Assembly (NCBI GenBank): GCA_900128395.1
Contig: LT649276.1
Coordinates: 1-47,380, forward strand
Direction of reading: 5' to 3'
Source of the DNA: Stramenopiles sp. TOSAG23-2
Taxonomy: Eukaryota > Sar
DNA length: 47,380 nucleotides
The position numbers and the translations under genes were made by a program. The notes below the pieces were generated by a model. That model worked only from the letters and a program-made list of their open reading frames with translations. It was not told the DNA's origin and made no database searches. Of this stretch, positions 9,540-20,962 are shown piece after piece. How positions within the stretch are numbered: position 1 is the stretch's first letter; every line of letters starts with the position of its first letter.

Positions 9540-11414
9540 ATGGCGTTTACTGCATCTACTAGGAGTGCAGCGCCAACCAAAGAAATGTTTAGCCCAAGAC
9601 AATTAGAAGGTTCCAAAAATATGGATGGTCGTGTTATTAAAAGCAACGAAATTGGCTCTGTAGAACGATTTGCCACTACTTCACGTTCTTTCTATACTAA
9701 TGAATCGACGGGTATGGATTATACACTCCGTACTAGTGTTTCATCGTTACCCTCGCCATTAAAAGCCTATTCAACAAGCTCACCAAACGTAACTGCTAAT
9801 AAAGTTCAAATGAAAGACAAGGATAACAGACTTAATTTAATACGAGGGACAGCTGATTATGGCTTTGGCAAAGGAGAGGAGCAATATACAGGAGGAAGGC
9901 AATACAACCAAGCAAAACATTATTTAGGGGGAGTATACCAACCACCTTCATTTACCCATAGACACTATATCGATAGAGAAGGTTCAGGATATACACCATC
10001 GAAATACCATCAACAAATAAAGCAGCGAGTATGGGAGCAAGATCATATTACAGGAGAAATTCGACGAAGTCCACAACGAAAGCCGCGAGACTTAGGAATT
10101 GGAGATATAAAAGATTATAAATTGCATACGGTAAGAAGCGATAATACAAGTAGCAACAATAACAATAGTACGACAAATCGGTACGTGCCCACACCACCAT
10201 GGGTAAAGAAGAAAAAGAAATTGGAGCAGTCAAATCGACGTTATCAGGAGATGATTACTACGGGAAGTCCACGATCTAGGAGACATTTAATTACATGTAT
10301 TAAAACAACTGATGTTGCTGATAAAGAATTACGTAAACGCCCATATAAAAACGTTCCACCATTTGAACCTGAGCAATGGCCATTTGATTTCATGCCACCA
10401 CCGCAAAATAATAACGTTCAATCGATAGATACCACAACTAGAAACATGAATACAGCTAGTAGACCTCCAACTAGACCAGCAGTGTTTGACGTCGTCCATG
10501 ATGGTACTTTGCCACGCAATCCATCAGAGCAATTTTTAAACAATGTCTTTGGGCATACATTATTGCGAAGTGCAGAAGAGCATTTAATTGATCAAGTCGG
10601 AAAATTTCAGTACATTAAACATGATGATGAAAGACGAAAAATGCAATTGTGGGAAAAAAATAGAGTCATAATACAACATTTTTTGATAAATGAAGGTGGA
10701 CGAAGACACATAAAAGAAGTAGATTTTGAAACATATAAAGGTAAACATATTGGTGATATGGTCAATATGATAAGTGAGAGGGAAGATTTTGAGGAATATA
10801 TGAATTGGCTAGTCCATCATGTTTCACACGTCGCGTCTAAACAGAAAGTTGATACCATTGATCTGGATGGTGATGGCAATTTGGATTCTGAAGAAGTCTA
10901 TGCATCGTCTAGGATAGGCTATTTCAACGAGATTCAAGATCCAGAAGAGAAGAGACGGTTGCAGTTATATGAAGGGAGATATTTAATGGTATTATATTTT
11001 GTTAATAGTTTCAGGCGCAGTATGTGGAGGTTTGATCCTAGATATCGAACAATGTCACAAAAAGAAATTTTAGAGGACATGATAAATTCAAATAATTATA
11101 ATGCAATAATGAATGATTTTAGGAAGAAAGCACGTGCACTGCAAACGACATCCTCAGACCAAGTACAAACAACGATGGGTGGTAGTAAAGATTATATGCC
11201 TGTGAAAAAAGAAGTAACTTCTAGAACAGAAGAAGCAATGAACAAGGCATGCATGGACTGGGCATATGATCGAATTGTTGATCATGAAAGTGCATTTTTG
11301 AAAAAGCATCAAGGTTATTCAAATATGTCTGGGTGGGCTCACCAATTGAAACAACAAACCATGGCATTTGAAGCATTAGACAAGATGATCGAAAAGAAGA
11401 AGAAGTTTGGTTGA
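9540..11414 (+). CDS. Single-EF-hand protein of unknown function
   Basis: 624 residues. One canonical EF-hand calcium loop lies at residues 441-452 (D-L-D-G-D-G-N-L-D-S-E-E), with acidic ligands at positions 1, 3, 5 and 12. The rest is basic and charged. The N-terminal half is rich in Ser, Arg and Pro/Tyr and looks disordered; the C-terminal half is predicted helical with many aromatic and acidic residues. No signal peptide or membrane helix is seen. Proteins with this pattern (disordered Arg/Tyr-rich N terminus and a lone EF-hand) are often axonemal or cytoskeletal in protists, but that is inference. It ends in TGA, which shows that TGA is an ordinary stop in this genome. Confidence 0.85.
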   Translation: MAFTASTRSAAPTKEMFSPRQLEGSKNMDGRVIKSNEIGSVERFATTSRSFYTNESTGMDYTLRTSVSSLPSPLKAYSTSSPNVTANKVQMKDKDNRLNLIRGTADYGFGKGEEQYTGGRQYNQAKHYLGGVYQPPSFTHRHYIDREGSGYTPSKYHQQIKQRVWEQDHITGEIRRSPQRKPRDLGIGDIKDYKLHTVRSDNTSSNNNNSTTNRYVPTPPWVKKKKKLEQSNRRYQEMITTGSPRSRRHLITCIKTTDVADKELRKRPYKNVPPFEPEQWPFDFMPPPQNNNVQSIDTTTRNMNTASRPPTRPAVFDVVHDGTLPRNPSEQFLNNVFGHTLLRSAEEHLIDQVGKFQYIKHDDERRKMQLWEKNRVIIQHFLINEGGRRHIKEVDFETYKGKHIGDMVNMISEREDFEEYMNWLVHHVSHVASKQKVDTIDLDGDGNLDSEEVYASSRIGYFNEIQDPEEKRRLQLYEGRYLMVLYFVNSFRRSMWRFDPRYRTMSQKEILEDMINSNNYNAIMNDFRKKARALQTTSSDQVQTTMGGSKDYMPVKKEVTSRTEEAMNKACMDWAYDRIVDHESAFLKKHQGYSNMSGWAHQLKQQTMAFEALDKMIEKKKKFG

Positions 11415-12381
11415 ACACAAAAAATCTCTATGTAGATCGTGATTAGCTATCATATTATCATATGTATTGAATATTTATATATATAACATTTTATATTATA
11501 TATTATGATAATCATATAATTAAATTTATTATGCCAATTTTAATTTTTTTATCTCACTAAAATCGAAGTCAGATGATACATCGTAATATTATATTTAAAT
11601 ATGACATAGTAATGCTCTGTAAAAAAATATACGACGACGACGGCTCGTGTATTTTTTCTACATAATATTTACATTGCCATTCTCCTTATAGCCTTCAGGT
11701 TACAAAGGCTGCCCTAGCCCTGACCCTGGCAAGGAAAATCTCTGGGTCCAGAGTAGGCTGGCCCAGCTGGCCCACAGCTGGCCGCTGGCCTCGCACGCGA
11801 AAATCTTTGGGGTTCCGAGAATCCACGCACATCATATCCGGGGTTTTTTTGTGTGTCCATCACACCTTTTAGCTAGCTACTGAGCATACTCGTAGTACTG
11901 TACTGTATGTATTAATATGTACAGTATTATAGACTGTAGATAATATCACCACAGCACCAGCAAAGTAGGAGCTAGCTAGCTCTAGCTACTGTAGTCTATA
12001 CTATCACCACAGGTACTGTAAGTTTACAGCACAAGTCTGCTTGTTGTGTGTGCCTGCTGCTGGCTGGGCTGCTCGTTGCTCGCTGGCTCGTGCTTGTGAT
12101 GATGGCCTGCAACCTTTGTTGCGAAGTGCATCCAAAATACTGTACCACATTGGTGGGCTGTATCTTTTATTATATACATGATAGATTGATAGATAGAGAG
12201 AGAGACAGGACAAACATAATTTATCCATTGAAGACATTCAACATATACTATACAGTTTTGAAACGTGGAACGTAAGTAAGTATACACTTATCATTCAAAT
12301 TGTTTTATTTTTTCCGTTTCTATATATTTAATTGTTTTTTATCTATTAGAAAAACAAATTTTTGAGTTAAGGAATTTCAAC
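11415..12381. other. Intergenic region with a GC-rich island, upstream of the SET gene
   Basis: 967 bases. After the EF-hand gene 3' UTR there is an unusually GC-rich stretch at 11691-11848, rich in GGCC/AGCTGG words with internal self-complementarity and ending in a T7 run. From 11870 to 12010 there are many TAGCTAGCT, GTACTGTA and CACCACAG words. The overlapping reading frames at 12004-12287 look like chance. No tRNA or rRNA was recognised. Confidence 0.55.
12272..12359 (+). other. Possible 5' UTR intron of the SET-domain gene
   Basis: A strong donor (CGTAAGTAAG) at 12272 and a T-rich tract ending in TATTAG at 12359 bound 88 bases, close in size to the 99-base intron in the phospholipase gene. 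It lies entirely upstream of the ATG at 12382. This is a motif-only prediction. Confidence 0.35.
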
Positions 12382-15300
12382 ATGGATGCACCGGGAAATG
12401 TGGAGTTTTTGGTACAAAAGTACATGGCTACTGTGTCGCTACATTTAGGTAATACATATCCACATATTTATAATCTTTTTTTGAATACAATGGGCAATTT
12501 TCACAATAATCATATAACTGCAAAACAGTGTTTAAAAAAAATACGTCATTTGTTTCGTAATTTTCCTGCATTAATTCAAGGCTTTGAGGCAATGTATGGT
12601 ATGCTTTTAAAAAAGACTACAAAATCATCTTATGTTCATAAAGGAAAAAGAAATAGTAATAATAATAATAATAATGATAACAATAATGATAATAATAATG
12701 ACAATAATAATAATAACAATAATAATGATAACAATAATGACAACAATAATGATATTAATAATGATATTAATAATAATATTTCGGGTGCTATTGCACATAG
12801 GAATACAAAATTGAAAAACAGAGACAAATGGAAACAAGTTGTACAAAGCAAAAAATATAAGACACGGTTGGAAGCAACCTCGCAGGCTCGTAGGCAGATA
12901 AAAAGAGCGCATCACTCAGCAAATTCTCATGGGCGTACATACAAATCTCCAAAAGAGGAAAACAATGCAATACCAACTTCCATTTTACCACCGCAACATA
13001 AATTCAATGTTCAAAGCGGCAAATTGGTTGCAAAAAAAACTATAATAGTGCCTACTAGAATTGATTACGATGACTCCCTTGGTTCCAGTGTCAGTGGTAG
13101 TGGTGATAGTAGTAGTAGTAGTAGCAGCAGCAGCGACGACGACGCTGATGAAGACGAGGAGGGGGGGGAGGGGGAGGAAGAAGAAGAACACAAAAATAGT
13201 GATCATACCACAATCAAACAAGAAGATTTTTACGTAAAAAAATCTACTACTGCAAGACAGAGAGCTATGGTACTTAATAAAAAGCAGAATACTGATTGTG
13301 ATCATGATGACAAAATTGATTCTTCGATTTCTTCATCTAATTTATCAGAAGGGAATATATCACCATCATTAGATGATACGAAGCCAGCAAAAGCATTAAT
13401 GTATCCAAGAGCATATGACATTTACGATCAAATGGTAAAGAAAGGTAGTAGTGTGAGGAATAATACAGAAATTAAAGTTGGCAACACTGTTATTGAAAGT
13501 TGTGCTGTTAGAAACCTACCGAAAAAATTGAAGACGATCCAATTTCAGGATACATTAATTTCTGGGCCAATCACTGAAGCGTTGAAGAAAGCCAAAGTAG
13601 AAGAAATAGCAATTAATGAAAAATTCGATTATGAACATGATGATAATGATATTGAAGAAGAGCAAAAAAAATTAATTGAGAAGAATGTTCTCATTTCTAT
13701 GAGAAATGAGTTGGTAAAGAATATCAAGACATGCCTTGATACACTTTTTCGGGAAGTTCGACCAACAGATATATTATATGCTATAAAATTACAACATCTT
13801 GAAAATATAGAATCGATGGAAGATGGGAGAGACGAGGAGGACACTCAAAATGAAGTTTCTGATGTAGGAAAGGTTCAAAATGACATCTCCGATGATGGCA
13901 CTAGCGCTAAAATAGAAAATAAAGATGAGGCAGAAAATGCTACAATAGATGATAATAAATATAAAATTTCTCAACAGATAAAGAATGCTTTTCAAAACCT
14001 AAAAGACATGTTAATGAAATGGCATGACAGACAGTTGCGAAATAATATATTAAAAAAAGATGCAAATAATCTATTCAAATACCTAAGCTACGTTCAAGTT
14101 ATGAAGGATATTAGACGTAAAAATTGGAAATTAAGTATTGAGGATACGGAGATAACTTCGTGTCAACGTGTAAAATCGGTTGCAAAATATTTATCAGGCA
14201 AATTCAAGCAACCAGTGGCAGCAAAGAAGCGCCGAATTGTGCCTGTGGTGGGAACGCGTATTATTTACGGTCGTGGTTCGTCATACAATGACACATACTT
14301 TCATGATGCGATCCCATACCCACTTTTTCCACCAAACCCATTATCAGCACCATACATTACATTAACAAGCAATTTTTACAAAGAAGATGAAAATGTACTT
14401 CGTTTTATACCATATTTTAGCGATAAGGAACTTGAAGAGGTTGTAGATATTAATGCTTACGATGTTGTTCCAGGTGAAGAACGAACGCCAATTAGGCATG
14501 AGGTAGATGATTATTTAGCTATCCTACTCACATTTGGTCTTACAAGAGCACTGCAACACCATCAAAGTAATCTTAAAATCAAAGACAAGAAAAGACCACT
14601 TTCAACATCTAGTGGTAGAAAAAAGATAGATCGTGGTGGTGGGGACGACCAGAATGATGAAAAATTCGACAATACTAGTGATGACATTCCTATTATTATT
14701 CACAACTTGCATACATTTCGTAATATTCCAAAATATATTTTCGATATGGTGGGTGAAATTATGAATTTTGATGGCCAAATAGTTTATCATCGAATAGAAA
14801 AACTGGCATTCAAAGATCGAGGTACGTACTTCGATGGGACTGGCCTTTACAAATTGTTGGATGACTGGTCACTACATGTGAAACATAGGAGCGTTTGCGT
14901 AAAATATATAGAGGGTTCCGCATTGTCAATACAAAAGTGGAAGAAGGTATATGGCAGTGACTATATGAGACTATTGAATAACAATGTGAATATTGATCTT
15001 TCACAGGAAACAAAACTTAATAATGTAAAAAAAAATAATCATACAATTCTCAAGCCGATATCTAAAAAATTTGAGCTTTCAAAATTTTATACCTTGTATT
15101 CAAATGCGGAGACAACATTGTTAAAAACTGTCGAGAAAAAGAACAAGACAACTTCGCCAACTGTGTGTGAAAAAGATGGTGGCGAAGAAATTAAGCAAAA
15201 TCAGGTTGAATGGGTCAATGATTCTTACTCTACGTTATTTTGCCGTAGATGTTATGTGTATGATTGCCAAAAGCATGGAATTTCACAACCGCAACCGCGA

Positions 15301-16845
15301 TTTTTATCGTTTACCTCCACTGAAAATGCTTTACCATGTTCCGGCGCAAATGGTTATGGTTGTTATCTACACGACATACCGACAGAGAAGCAAATGTTCA
15401 AATATTTCAAATCAATCAATTTAAAGAATGAATATCCTGACTTTAAGAACCGTTTCCATAATATGTCAAGACGGCGCAAAAAATCAATTGCCGTTTATTT
15501 GCAAAAGCATATTGATCGAAGTGTATATCAATCATGGCTAGGGGACGATTCGACTCAATCTAATAAGCAGAAGATAGGAAGGATCTTGAATTGTAAATTT
15601 GATAGAATCATGGATCAATCCATCGTCAACAATTTAACAGATATAAATAGTAATGATAGCAAAAGCGAATTGCCTGCAAGTGCGGCTCCATTTATACGTA
15701 AGGTCTTAAGTACCACAAATGGCAACATATGTCAAGCAGTAAAAATATTAGGAAAATATTGGAATAAAAAGGAAAAAATTGGTTTGATTAATTGTCAAAC
15801 GCTTTTTGCATTTCTATGTAATTATGACTTGGAATTGATAAATCCATCAACCGATTTTTCGTATGGCAAAAATAGGAAAATGCGTAGACGTAAGAGAAAA
15901 GGGACTAAATTTTCACAACAATGGTCAAAACGTAATATTTTGCATCAATTATACCAACCTTGTGATCATCCAGGTTCGTGTACAGCAGCAAATGGTTGTC
16001 CTTGCATAGCGAACAACAATTATTGCGAGAAATATTGTGCCTGTTCGATAAAGTGCTCTAATCGTTTCAAAGGTTGTGGTTGCCATCTCAAATGCAATAC
16101 GCGTACTTGTGCTTGTTTCGCTGCAAACCGGGAATGCGATCCAGATAATTGTAATCGTTGTATTCATGATGGAAGCTGTTTAAATAGCCATAAAAAAAAT
16201 CGCAATGATAAACAACGCATAATAATGGGGCATTCATCTATCCATGGTTGGGGAGCATTTACTCCTAGTTTTATCAAAAAAGGCTCATACGTATATTCTT
16301 ACGTTGGCGAATTGATTTCTCAAAACGAAGCAGATCGACGAGGCAAAATTTATGACAAACTAAAATGTAGTTTCCTGTTTAATTTAAATGATGATCAGGT
16401 TATTGATGCCACGCGGAAAGGCAACAAATTAAAATATGCAAATCATTCACACGAATATGCAAATATGAAGCCAAAAGTTGTCATGTCAAATGGTGATCAT
16501 TGTGTGCAAATGTATGCAATACGTAATATTGAGCCTGGAGAAGAGTTGTGCTTTGATTATGGATATGGGAAAGATGTTGCCCCAGATTGGGCTAAACGTG
16601 GTGTTCGAAAATTTAAACATGGCAGTAGTAAAAAGCATGCTACAAAAGAAGTGAATGAGGATGGCGATGAGGAATTATCGGAGACTAACGGGAATTTTAG
16701 TGGTGAAAGCTTGGAAAGTGGCAGTGACGATGATGACGATAAGGATAGTAGCAGTGATAGTAGTACTAGTGCCGGTAGTGAGAGTAATATTAGTTCCAGT
16801 AGTAGCGATGATGACGAGGACGGCGAGGATAAAGATGACAAGTGA
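12382..16845 (+). CDS. EZH: E(z)/EZH-like histone H3K27 methyltransferase
   Basis: 1487 residues, about twice the length of animal EZH2. A cysteine-rich CXC/pre-SET domain lies at about 1193-1260 (C-x-C-x-K-x-C-x-N-type spacing with C-G-C-H-L-K-C-N-T-R-T-C-A-C). A SET domain follows at about 1279-1397 with G-W-G-A-F, Y-V-G-E-L-I-S, A-T-R-K-G-N-K, A-N-H-S and E-E-L-C-F-D-Y. CXC next to SET with D-A-T-R-K-G-N-K identifies the E(z) family, the catalytic subunit of Polycomb repressive complex 2. N-terminal additions include an Asn/Asp run at about 92-140 (an AAT/GAT repeat), an acidic stretch near 245-270 and a Ser/Asp-rich tail after about 1430. Two SET positions are unusual: the residue equivalent to human Y641 is Leu, and the N-P-N-C after A-N-H-S is not kept. 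Partners such as EED or SUZ12 are not in the window. Confidence 0.92.
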   Translation: MDAPGNVEFLVQKYMATVSLHLGNTYPHIYNLFLNTMGNFHNNHITAKQCLKKIRHLFRNFPALIQGFEAMYGMLLKKTTKSSYVHKGKRNSNNNNNNDNNNDNNNDNNNNNNNNDNNNDNNNDINNDINNNISGAIAHRNTKLKNRDKWKQVVQSKKYKTRLEATSQARRQIKRAHHSANSHGRTYKSPKEENNAIPTSILPPQHKFNVQSGKLVAKKTIIVPTRIDYDDSLGSSVSGSGDSSSSSSSSSDDDADEDEEGGEGEEEEEHKNSDHTTIKQEDFYVKKSTTARQRAMVLNKKQNTDCDHDDKIDSSISSSNLSEGNISPSLDDTKPAKALMYPRAYDIYDQMVKKGSSVRNNTEIKVGNTVIESCAVRNLPKKLKTIQFQDTLISGPITEALKKAKVEEIAINEKFDYEHDDNDIEEEQKKLIEKNVLISMRNELVKNIKTCLDTLFREVRPTDILYAIKLQHLENIESMEDGRDEEDTQNEVSDVGKVQNDISDDGTSAKIENKDEAENATIDDNKYKISQQIKNAFQNLKDMLMKWHDRQLRNNILKKDANNLFKYLSYVQVMKDIRRKNWKLSIEDTEITSCQRVKSVAKYLSGKFKQPVAAKKRRIVPVVGTRIIYGRGSSYNDTYFHDAIPYPLFPPNPLSAPYITLTSNFYKEDENVLRFIPYFSDKELEEVVDINAYDVVPGEERTPIRHEVDDYLAILLTFGLTRALQHHQSNLKIKDKKRPLSTSSGRKKIDRGGGDDQNDEKFDNTSDDIPIIIHNLHTFRNIPKYIFDMVGEIMNFDGQIVYHRIEKLAFKDRGTYFDGTGLYKLLDDWSLHVKHRSVCVKYIEGSALSIQKWKKVYGSDYMRLLNNNVNIDLSQETKLNNVKKNNHTILKPISKKFELSKFYTLYSNAETTLLKTVEKKNKTTSPTVCEKDGGEEIKQNQVEWVNDSYSTLFCRRCYVYDCQKHGISQPQPRFLSFTSTENALPCSGANGYGCYLHDIPTEKQMFKYFKSINLKNEYPDFKNRFHNMSRRRKKSIAVYLQKHIDRSVYQSWLGDDSTQSNKQKIGRILNCKFDRIMDQSIVNNLTDINSNDSKSELPASAAPFIRKVLSTTNGNICQAVKILGKYWNKKEKIGLINCQTLFAFLCNYDLELINPSTDFSYGKNRKMRRRKRKGTKFSQQWSKRNILHQLYQPCDHPGSCTAANGCPCIANNNYCEKYCACSIKCSNRFKGCGCHLKCNTRTCACFAANRECDPDNCNRCIHDGSCLNSHKKNRNDKQRIIMGHSSIHGWGAFTPSFIKKGSYVYSYVGELISQNEADRRGKIYDKLKCSFLFNLNDDQVIDATRKGNKLKYANHSHEYANMKPKVVMSNGDHCVQMYAIRNIEPGEELCFDYGYGKDVAPDWAKRGVRKFKHGSSKKHATKEVNEDGDEELSETNGNFSGESLESGSDDDDDKDSSSDSSTSAGSESNISSSSSDDDEDGEDKDDK

Positions 16846-17039
16846 ATATTTGAATATTTGTAAAATAAAAAAAAATATTATATTAGTCTATCATGAGTAA
16901 ATTAAAACAATAAATTATGCGTAAATTAAATTATATATCTCTCTAAATATTTATATTATATATTATGCATATCATATAAAATAGACTTCGTATTTTAAAT
17001 ATATATATGTATATGTATATATAGTATTATATACGAACG

Positions 17040-17073
<34 letters not shown>

Positions 17074-17216
17074 ATTATCTTGCCAGGCTTGCGGCGGCGC
17101 ATGAGAGCTTTATCATAGTAGGATTAAATTCTTTTCTTAGATTGAGTATTGAACCTAGGTATTCGAGCTATAACCTGATGAAAAATGTGCATACTTTTAC
17201 TTGAGTATTTATTTTT
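16846..17216. other. Convergent intergenic region with AT microsatellite
   Basis: 371 bases between the SET gene stop and the stop of the small secreted protein on the other strand. It holds a copy of a dispersed repeat (16890-16932) and runs of ATAT (about 16998-17072). No gene seen. Confidence 0.6.
16890..16932 (+). repeat. Dispersed 3'-flank repeat, solo copy
   Basis: TATCATGAGTAAATTAAAAC followed by an A/T tract and ATTATGCGTAAATTAAAT matches, with few differences, both arms of the inverted repeat at 31831-32178. All three copies lie in 3'-flank spacers between converging genes. Confidence 0.7.
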
Positions 17217-17486
17217 TTAATATTCTTCAACACCACCACGTAAAAACATTGAAGTAGCGTTAGTGCAGGAGTACACACCTGGTGGCAATCTAGCAGCATC
17301 AGCAGTTGTGTAACATGCTGATGGTACCGCTTCGCATTGACACCAAGCACATCCACCGCCAGTTTTCGTATCGGCTAAACATGATTTCTTATCTGGATGG
17401 TCTGTATTGCACGGGTCGGTTTGAGCTGATATGCATGATAATACTAATATAAACATGAATAAACACGTTAAAAATGTGTTTGACAT
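17217..17486 (-). CDS. Small secreted cysteine-rich protein
   Basis: 89 residues. A clear signal peptide (hydrophobic residues 5-20, likely cleavage after about A21) is followed by a short mature chain with seven cysteines, in the pattern D-P-C, S-C, C-A-W-C-Q-C, S-A-C-Y and Y-S-C. The stretch C-x-W-C-x-C-x-A-V-P-S-x-C-Y-x-x-x-D-A-x-x-L-P-x-G-V-Y resembles cysteine-rich secreted proteins of oomycetes and other protists, but I cannot name a function. It is probably disulfide-bonded and extracellular. It could be the first exon of a longer gene, although a TAA stop follows directly. Confidence 0.75.
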   Translation of the reverse strand: MSNTFLTCLFMFILVLSCISAQTDPCNTDHPDKKSCLADTKTGGGCAWCQCEAVPSACYTTADAARLPPGVYSCTNATSMFLRGGVEEY

Positions 17487-18042
17487 AGTTAATTCTTGAA
17501 TAATTTATTTTCTCTTTCTCGAAACTTACTACTGCCGCAAACTACTTTTTTTTGTTTCGTCCTTTTTAAAAATCTTTGATTGGTTATGATTTGTTTTATT
17601 TTTATTTTTATTTTTATATATATAATATAATCTATATAATAATAAAGCTAAAAAAAAGGCACCACGGAAAAAAAGAAGAAGATGATATTATATTATCATG
17701 GAGACGTGCAGACGTGCAGACCTGATACATGTATATTTTTATTATGTATCATATTAGGCCTTATCTTCTATTATTTTGTACAAGTACAAAAAATACCTAA
17801 TCTGGCCTATCAAATATAGCAAACACTACAAATCTACTGAGTATATGAAAAGGACTACATTAAGTACAAATATGATAGGAAATGAAAAACAGAAAACTCG
17901 GCAGAAAAACACAATTTTCAAGAGTAAAATGTTGAAAGGCCTGTGTCCATGCTAATTTCTACATGCTATTTCCATATATTAAAAAAACTTCATAGCGAAA
18001 ATTATCATTACTATAGAAAACAACAAAAAATCTCCATACTAT

Positions 18043-18174
18043 AGTTTTAAGTACTCTAACAAAAATATGTAAATTAGACTACCAAATTTATACTACAATT
18101 ATATAACAAGTTTTAAGTACTCTAACAAAAATATGTAAATTAGACTACCAAATTTATACTACAATTATATAACA
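18043..18174. repeat. Tandem duplication, 2 x 66 bp
   Basis: Two apparently identical 66-bp units beginning AGTTTTAAGTACTCTAACAA, at 18043 and 18109, in non-coding DNA. Confidence 0.95.
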
Positions 18175-19020
18175 CCTCAAACACAAATATTTTTGCCAAT
18201 TTTATTTTCAATTTCAGAAGTTCCGCTAAAGTGGGTACAAAAATTGAGAAATTTCATCAAATATATAAAATTTGCATTACGTCTCACAACATCATTCCCC
18301 AAATTTTGAACTCATATAAAGTTCCACATCCTTTCTTCATATATATAACTTGTATCTCTAAACTCCAACCAAAATAAATATTACATTTACATGAAACGCT
18401 AGACCCAAAGTGAATTTTTACTAAAAAATGCACATTTTTGGACACTTTTATTAAGGTTTTACAAGCCTATTCCATAGTAAGGGTACTTTGACATGCAATT
18501 GAAACGTCGTTAGTAAAGTATGTTCCTGACACTCAGTTGTCATCAACTTACTCTTAAGTTTGGCTCTATACATATCAAAATGATATCCCATACAACTTTT
18601 CTATTAAAATTTTAATTGACTTGAGATATATTGTTTCGATTATACCCCATTTTGCAATGTATTTGAACATGCCTGAAAAAGACCTAGAATTCCAGATTGA
18701 TTTTCATTCACATAAATTCTAAATGAAGCTAGAAATCTTCATTTTAAACACGAAACATAAAAATAACTTTTCTCCGAGAGTTTACGTGTAAAATTATGTT
18801 TTTAAAGAAAAGTGCTGAGATTTTTTTTAAAATCGTACGTTAGCATGGAGTTAGTATTAGACCACTTTTGCATTGAGATGGTGAAAATCATGAAAGGTTG
18901 AAAATTTTCATTGAAGTTATACATATTAGACTTTGAAACGTTGCATATCTGTTGTTTATCATGTATGCAATGTCTGTAGCTCGTGGTCTGGGGAGTTTAA
19001 CAGTAGAACCTTGCTTATGA

Positions 19021-19359
19021 AAAATATCGTGCATTTTGATCATTTACATTAGGGTTAGAGATGCTAGCATTACTCAGCATTGCGGGGTCATACCCGTACA
19101 TGACGGGACCTCTCACTCTATTTTTCAGCACCCACATATACTCACACGAATGCCATTTCTACACTTTCCTATTATATACAAAGCTGAAAAAAAATATCGT
19201 GCATTTTGATCATTTACATTAGGGTTAGAGATGCTAGCATTACTCAGCATTGCGGGGTCATACCCATACATGACGGGACCTCTCACTCTGTTTTTCAGCA
19301 CCCACATACACTCACACGAATGCCATTTCTACACTTTCCTATTATATACAAAGCTGAAA
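19021..19359. repeat. Tandem duplication, 2 x 170 bp
   Basis: Units begin AAAATATCGTGCATTTTGAT at 19021 and 19191. They differ at a few single positions only (for example CCCGTACATG versus CCCATACATG). The unit has no coding frame. Confidence 0.95.
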
Positions 19360-20110
19360 CCAATACCTAAAAGTCGTATACTGATCACCTAAACAATTCC
19401 CGACCATTCTCCTGTCCATACACCGGATATAAGTCGAGCTTTACACCGATATGTGATTTTCAAGATCGGGTTAGTTTAGGGTTATAGACCAAAAAATGAC
19501 CAAAATATTGAAATTTTTTCAGAAATATCACCAAAATACAATGTGTCGATTTTTTCTATCTAAATCTTCTACAAATTAATCCGTTATAAGACACACCTCT
19601 TAACACATGTCTAACGGAAAGAAGTACATGAATATTTTGATCTAATTATGTTTCAAATGAAACTTATACTGTAACGAATTTTTTTCAAAATGGTGATTTT
19701 TTTCAAATTAGTATGGACATAGGCTGGACTAAAACTGGAAAATTTGAAAATTACAAAAGGTAGTTTTTTACATATACAGATACATGTCTTTAGCAAAATA
19801 AGTATCCACGATCAATTTGTATATGTTTAGTAATAAATAAACGAAATACACCAATATTCTTGTATCTACTTCATATTTGAATAACCGTTAAAAGTTGAAA
19901 AAAACGCGTAACCCTATAGCTGTAACACTACTTGATAGGTGGATTTCACTTGTAGTGTCGGCTCTGTCTCACACAATTTAGTACAAAAATATTATACTAA
20001 ATGTTTGATAGGTTTCAATATTCCAAAAACGATATTTACAATTTATGTAAAAAATGACATTTCCATCTAAAATATGATATTTCGTAATGATATCATATTT
20101 GGTGGTATTC

Positions 20111-20257
20111 ATATGTAATTTTAAGAAAAGGATGAAATTGTTAAAATGACGAGTAATTTTTACATGTATTTTGTGTTTGTATTTATATGTAATTTTAAGA
20201 AGATGATGAAATTGTTAAAATGACGATGTAATTTTTACATGTTTTTTGTGTTTTATA
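20111..20257. repeat. Tandem duplication, 2 x about 74 bp, diverged
   Basis: Units begin ATATGTAATTTTAAGAA at 20111 and ATATGTAATTTTAAGAAG at 20185, with scattered substitutions and small indels. Probably older than the other duplications. Confidence 0.85.
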
Positions 20258-20962
20258 AAATGGATATTTTTATAATTTAATGATTTCTATGAATTTTATA
20301 ATTTATTTTAGTCATTTCGGTAAATTAATAATTTATTTAAGTACAAATTTTAGTGTAAAAATTTGATGCCAGAAATTCTGCTATCCCTAATTTCTGAAAA
20401 CAAGAAATGTCAAAATTATTTTGCCAATTGATAGGAAAAATAGTATACTAGTGGAGCCTAAGTTTCAAAAGGTATTTTCACTGTTTTTCGTTTGTTTTCA
20501 TGTAATGAAATGAAAAATCCATGTGATGGTAGATGAAAATAGAAAATTTATGCAGTAAAAGCTGAAAATGATAAAATTTTGATGAAAATTTCCCTGTTGA
20601 TCACCAAAACGCTATTAATTGAATTTTTTTCCCATTGTTATTAGTTTTAAAATGGCTTAAATCCCCAGCTTCCCAAAAAGACCTGAAATCTCATTTTCCC
20701 AAAAGAATACGAAATAATTATATTTAAGTACGATTTTTCAATCATTTGATAGACTACCTACAGGTTTTTAGGAGTTTAAGGAGTTTGGTGAAAAACAGCA
20801 CGAAGTACTCGTAGCATACAAATAGGCTTACGAAGTTGACTTTATTTTTGGGGGTGCGTGGTGGTTAACCAGGTTAACCTTCTTTTTTTTTTTTTTTTTA
20901 ATAATTAATAAAAAAATTTTTATTACCATACAATTCTAGAACAATACTTGTTTGTGATTATT

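Noticed and set aside
11780-11850. Possible tRNA T-arm (GGGGTTCCGAGAATCC)
   Set aside because: The loop is not TTCGANN, the stem has a mismatch, and no matching acceptor, D or anticodon arms could be placed.
12655-12780. AAT/GAT repeat in the SET gene as an independent microsatellite or minus-strand gene
   Set aside because: It is in frame as poly-Asn/Asp inside a long, otherwise conserved protein. The opposite-strand frames are simple-repeat artefacts.
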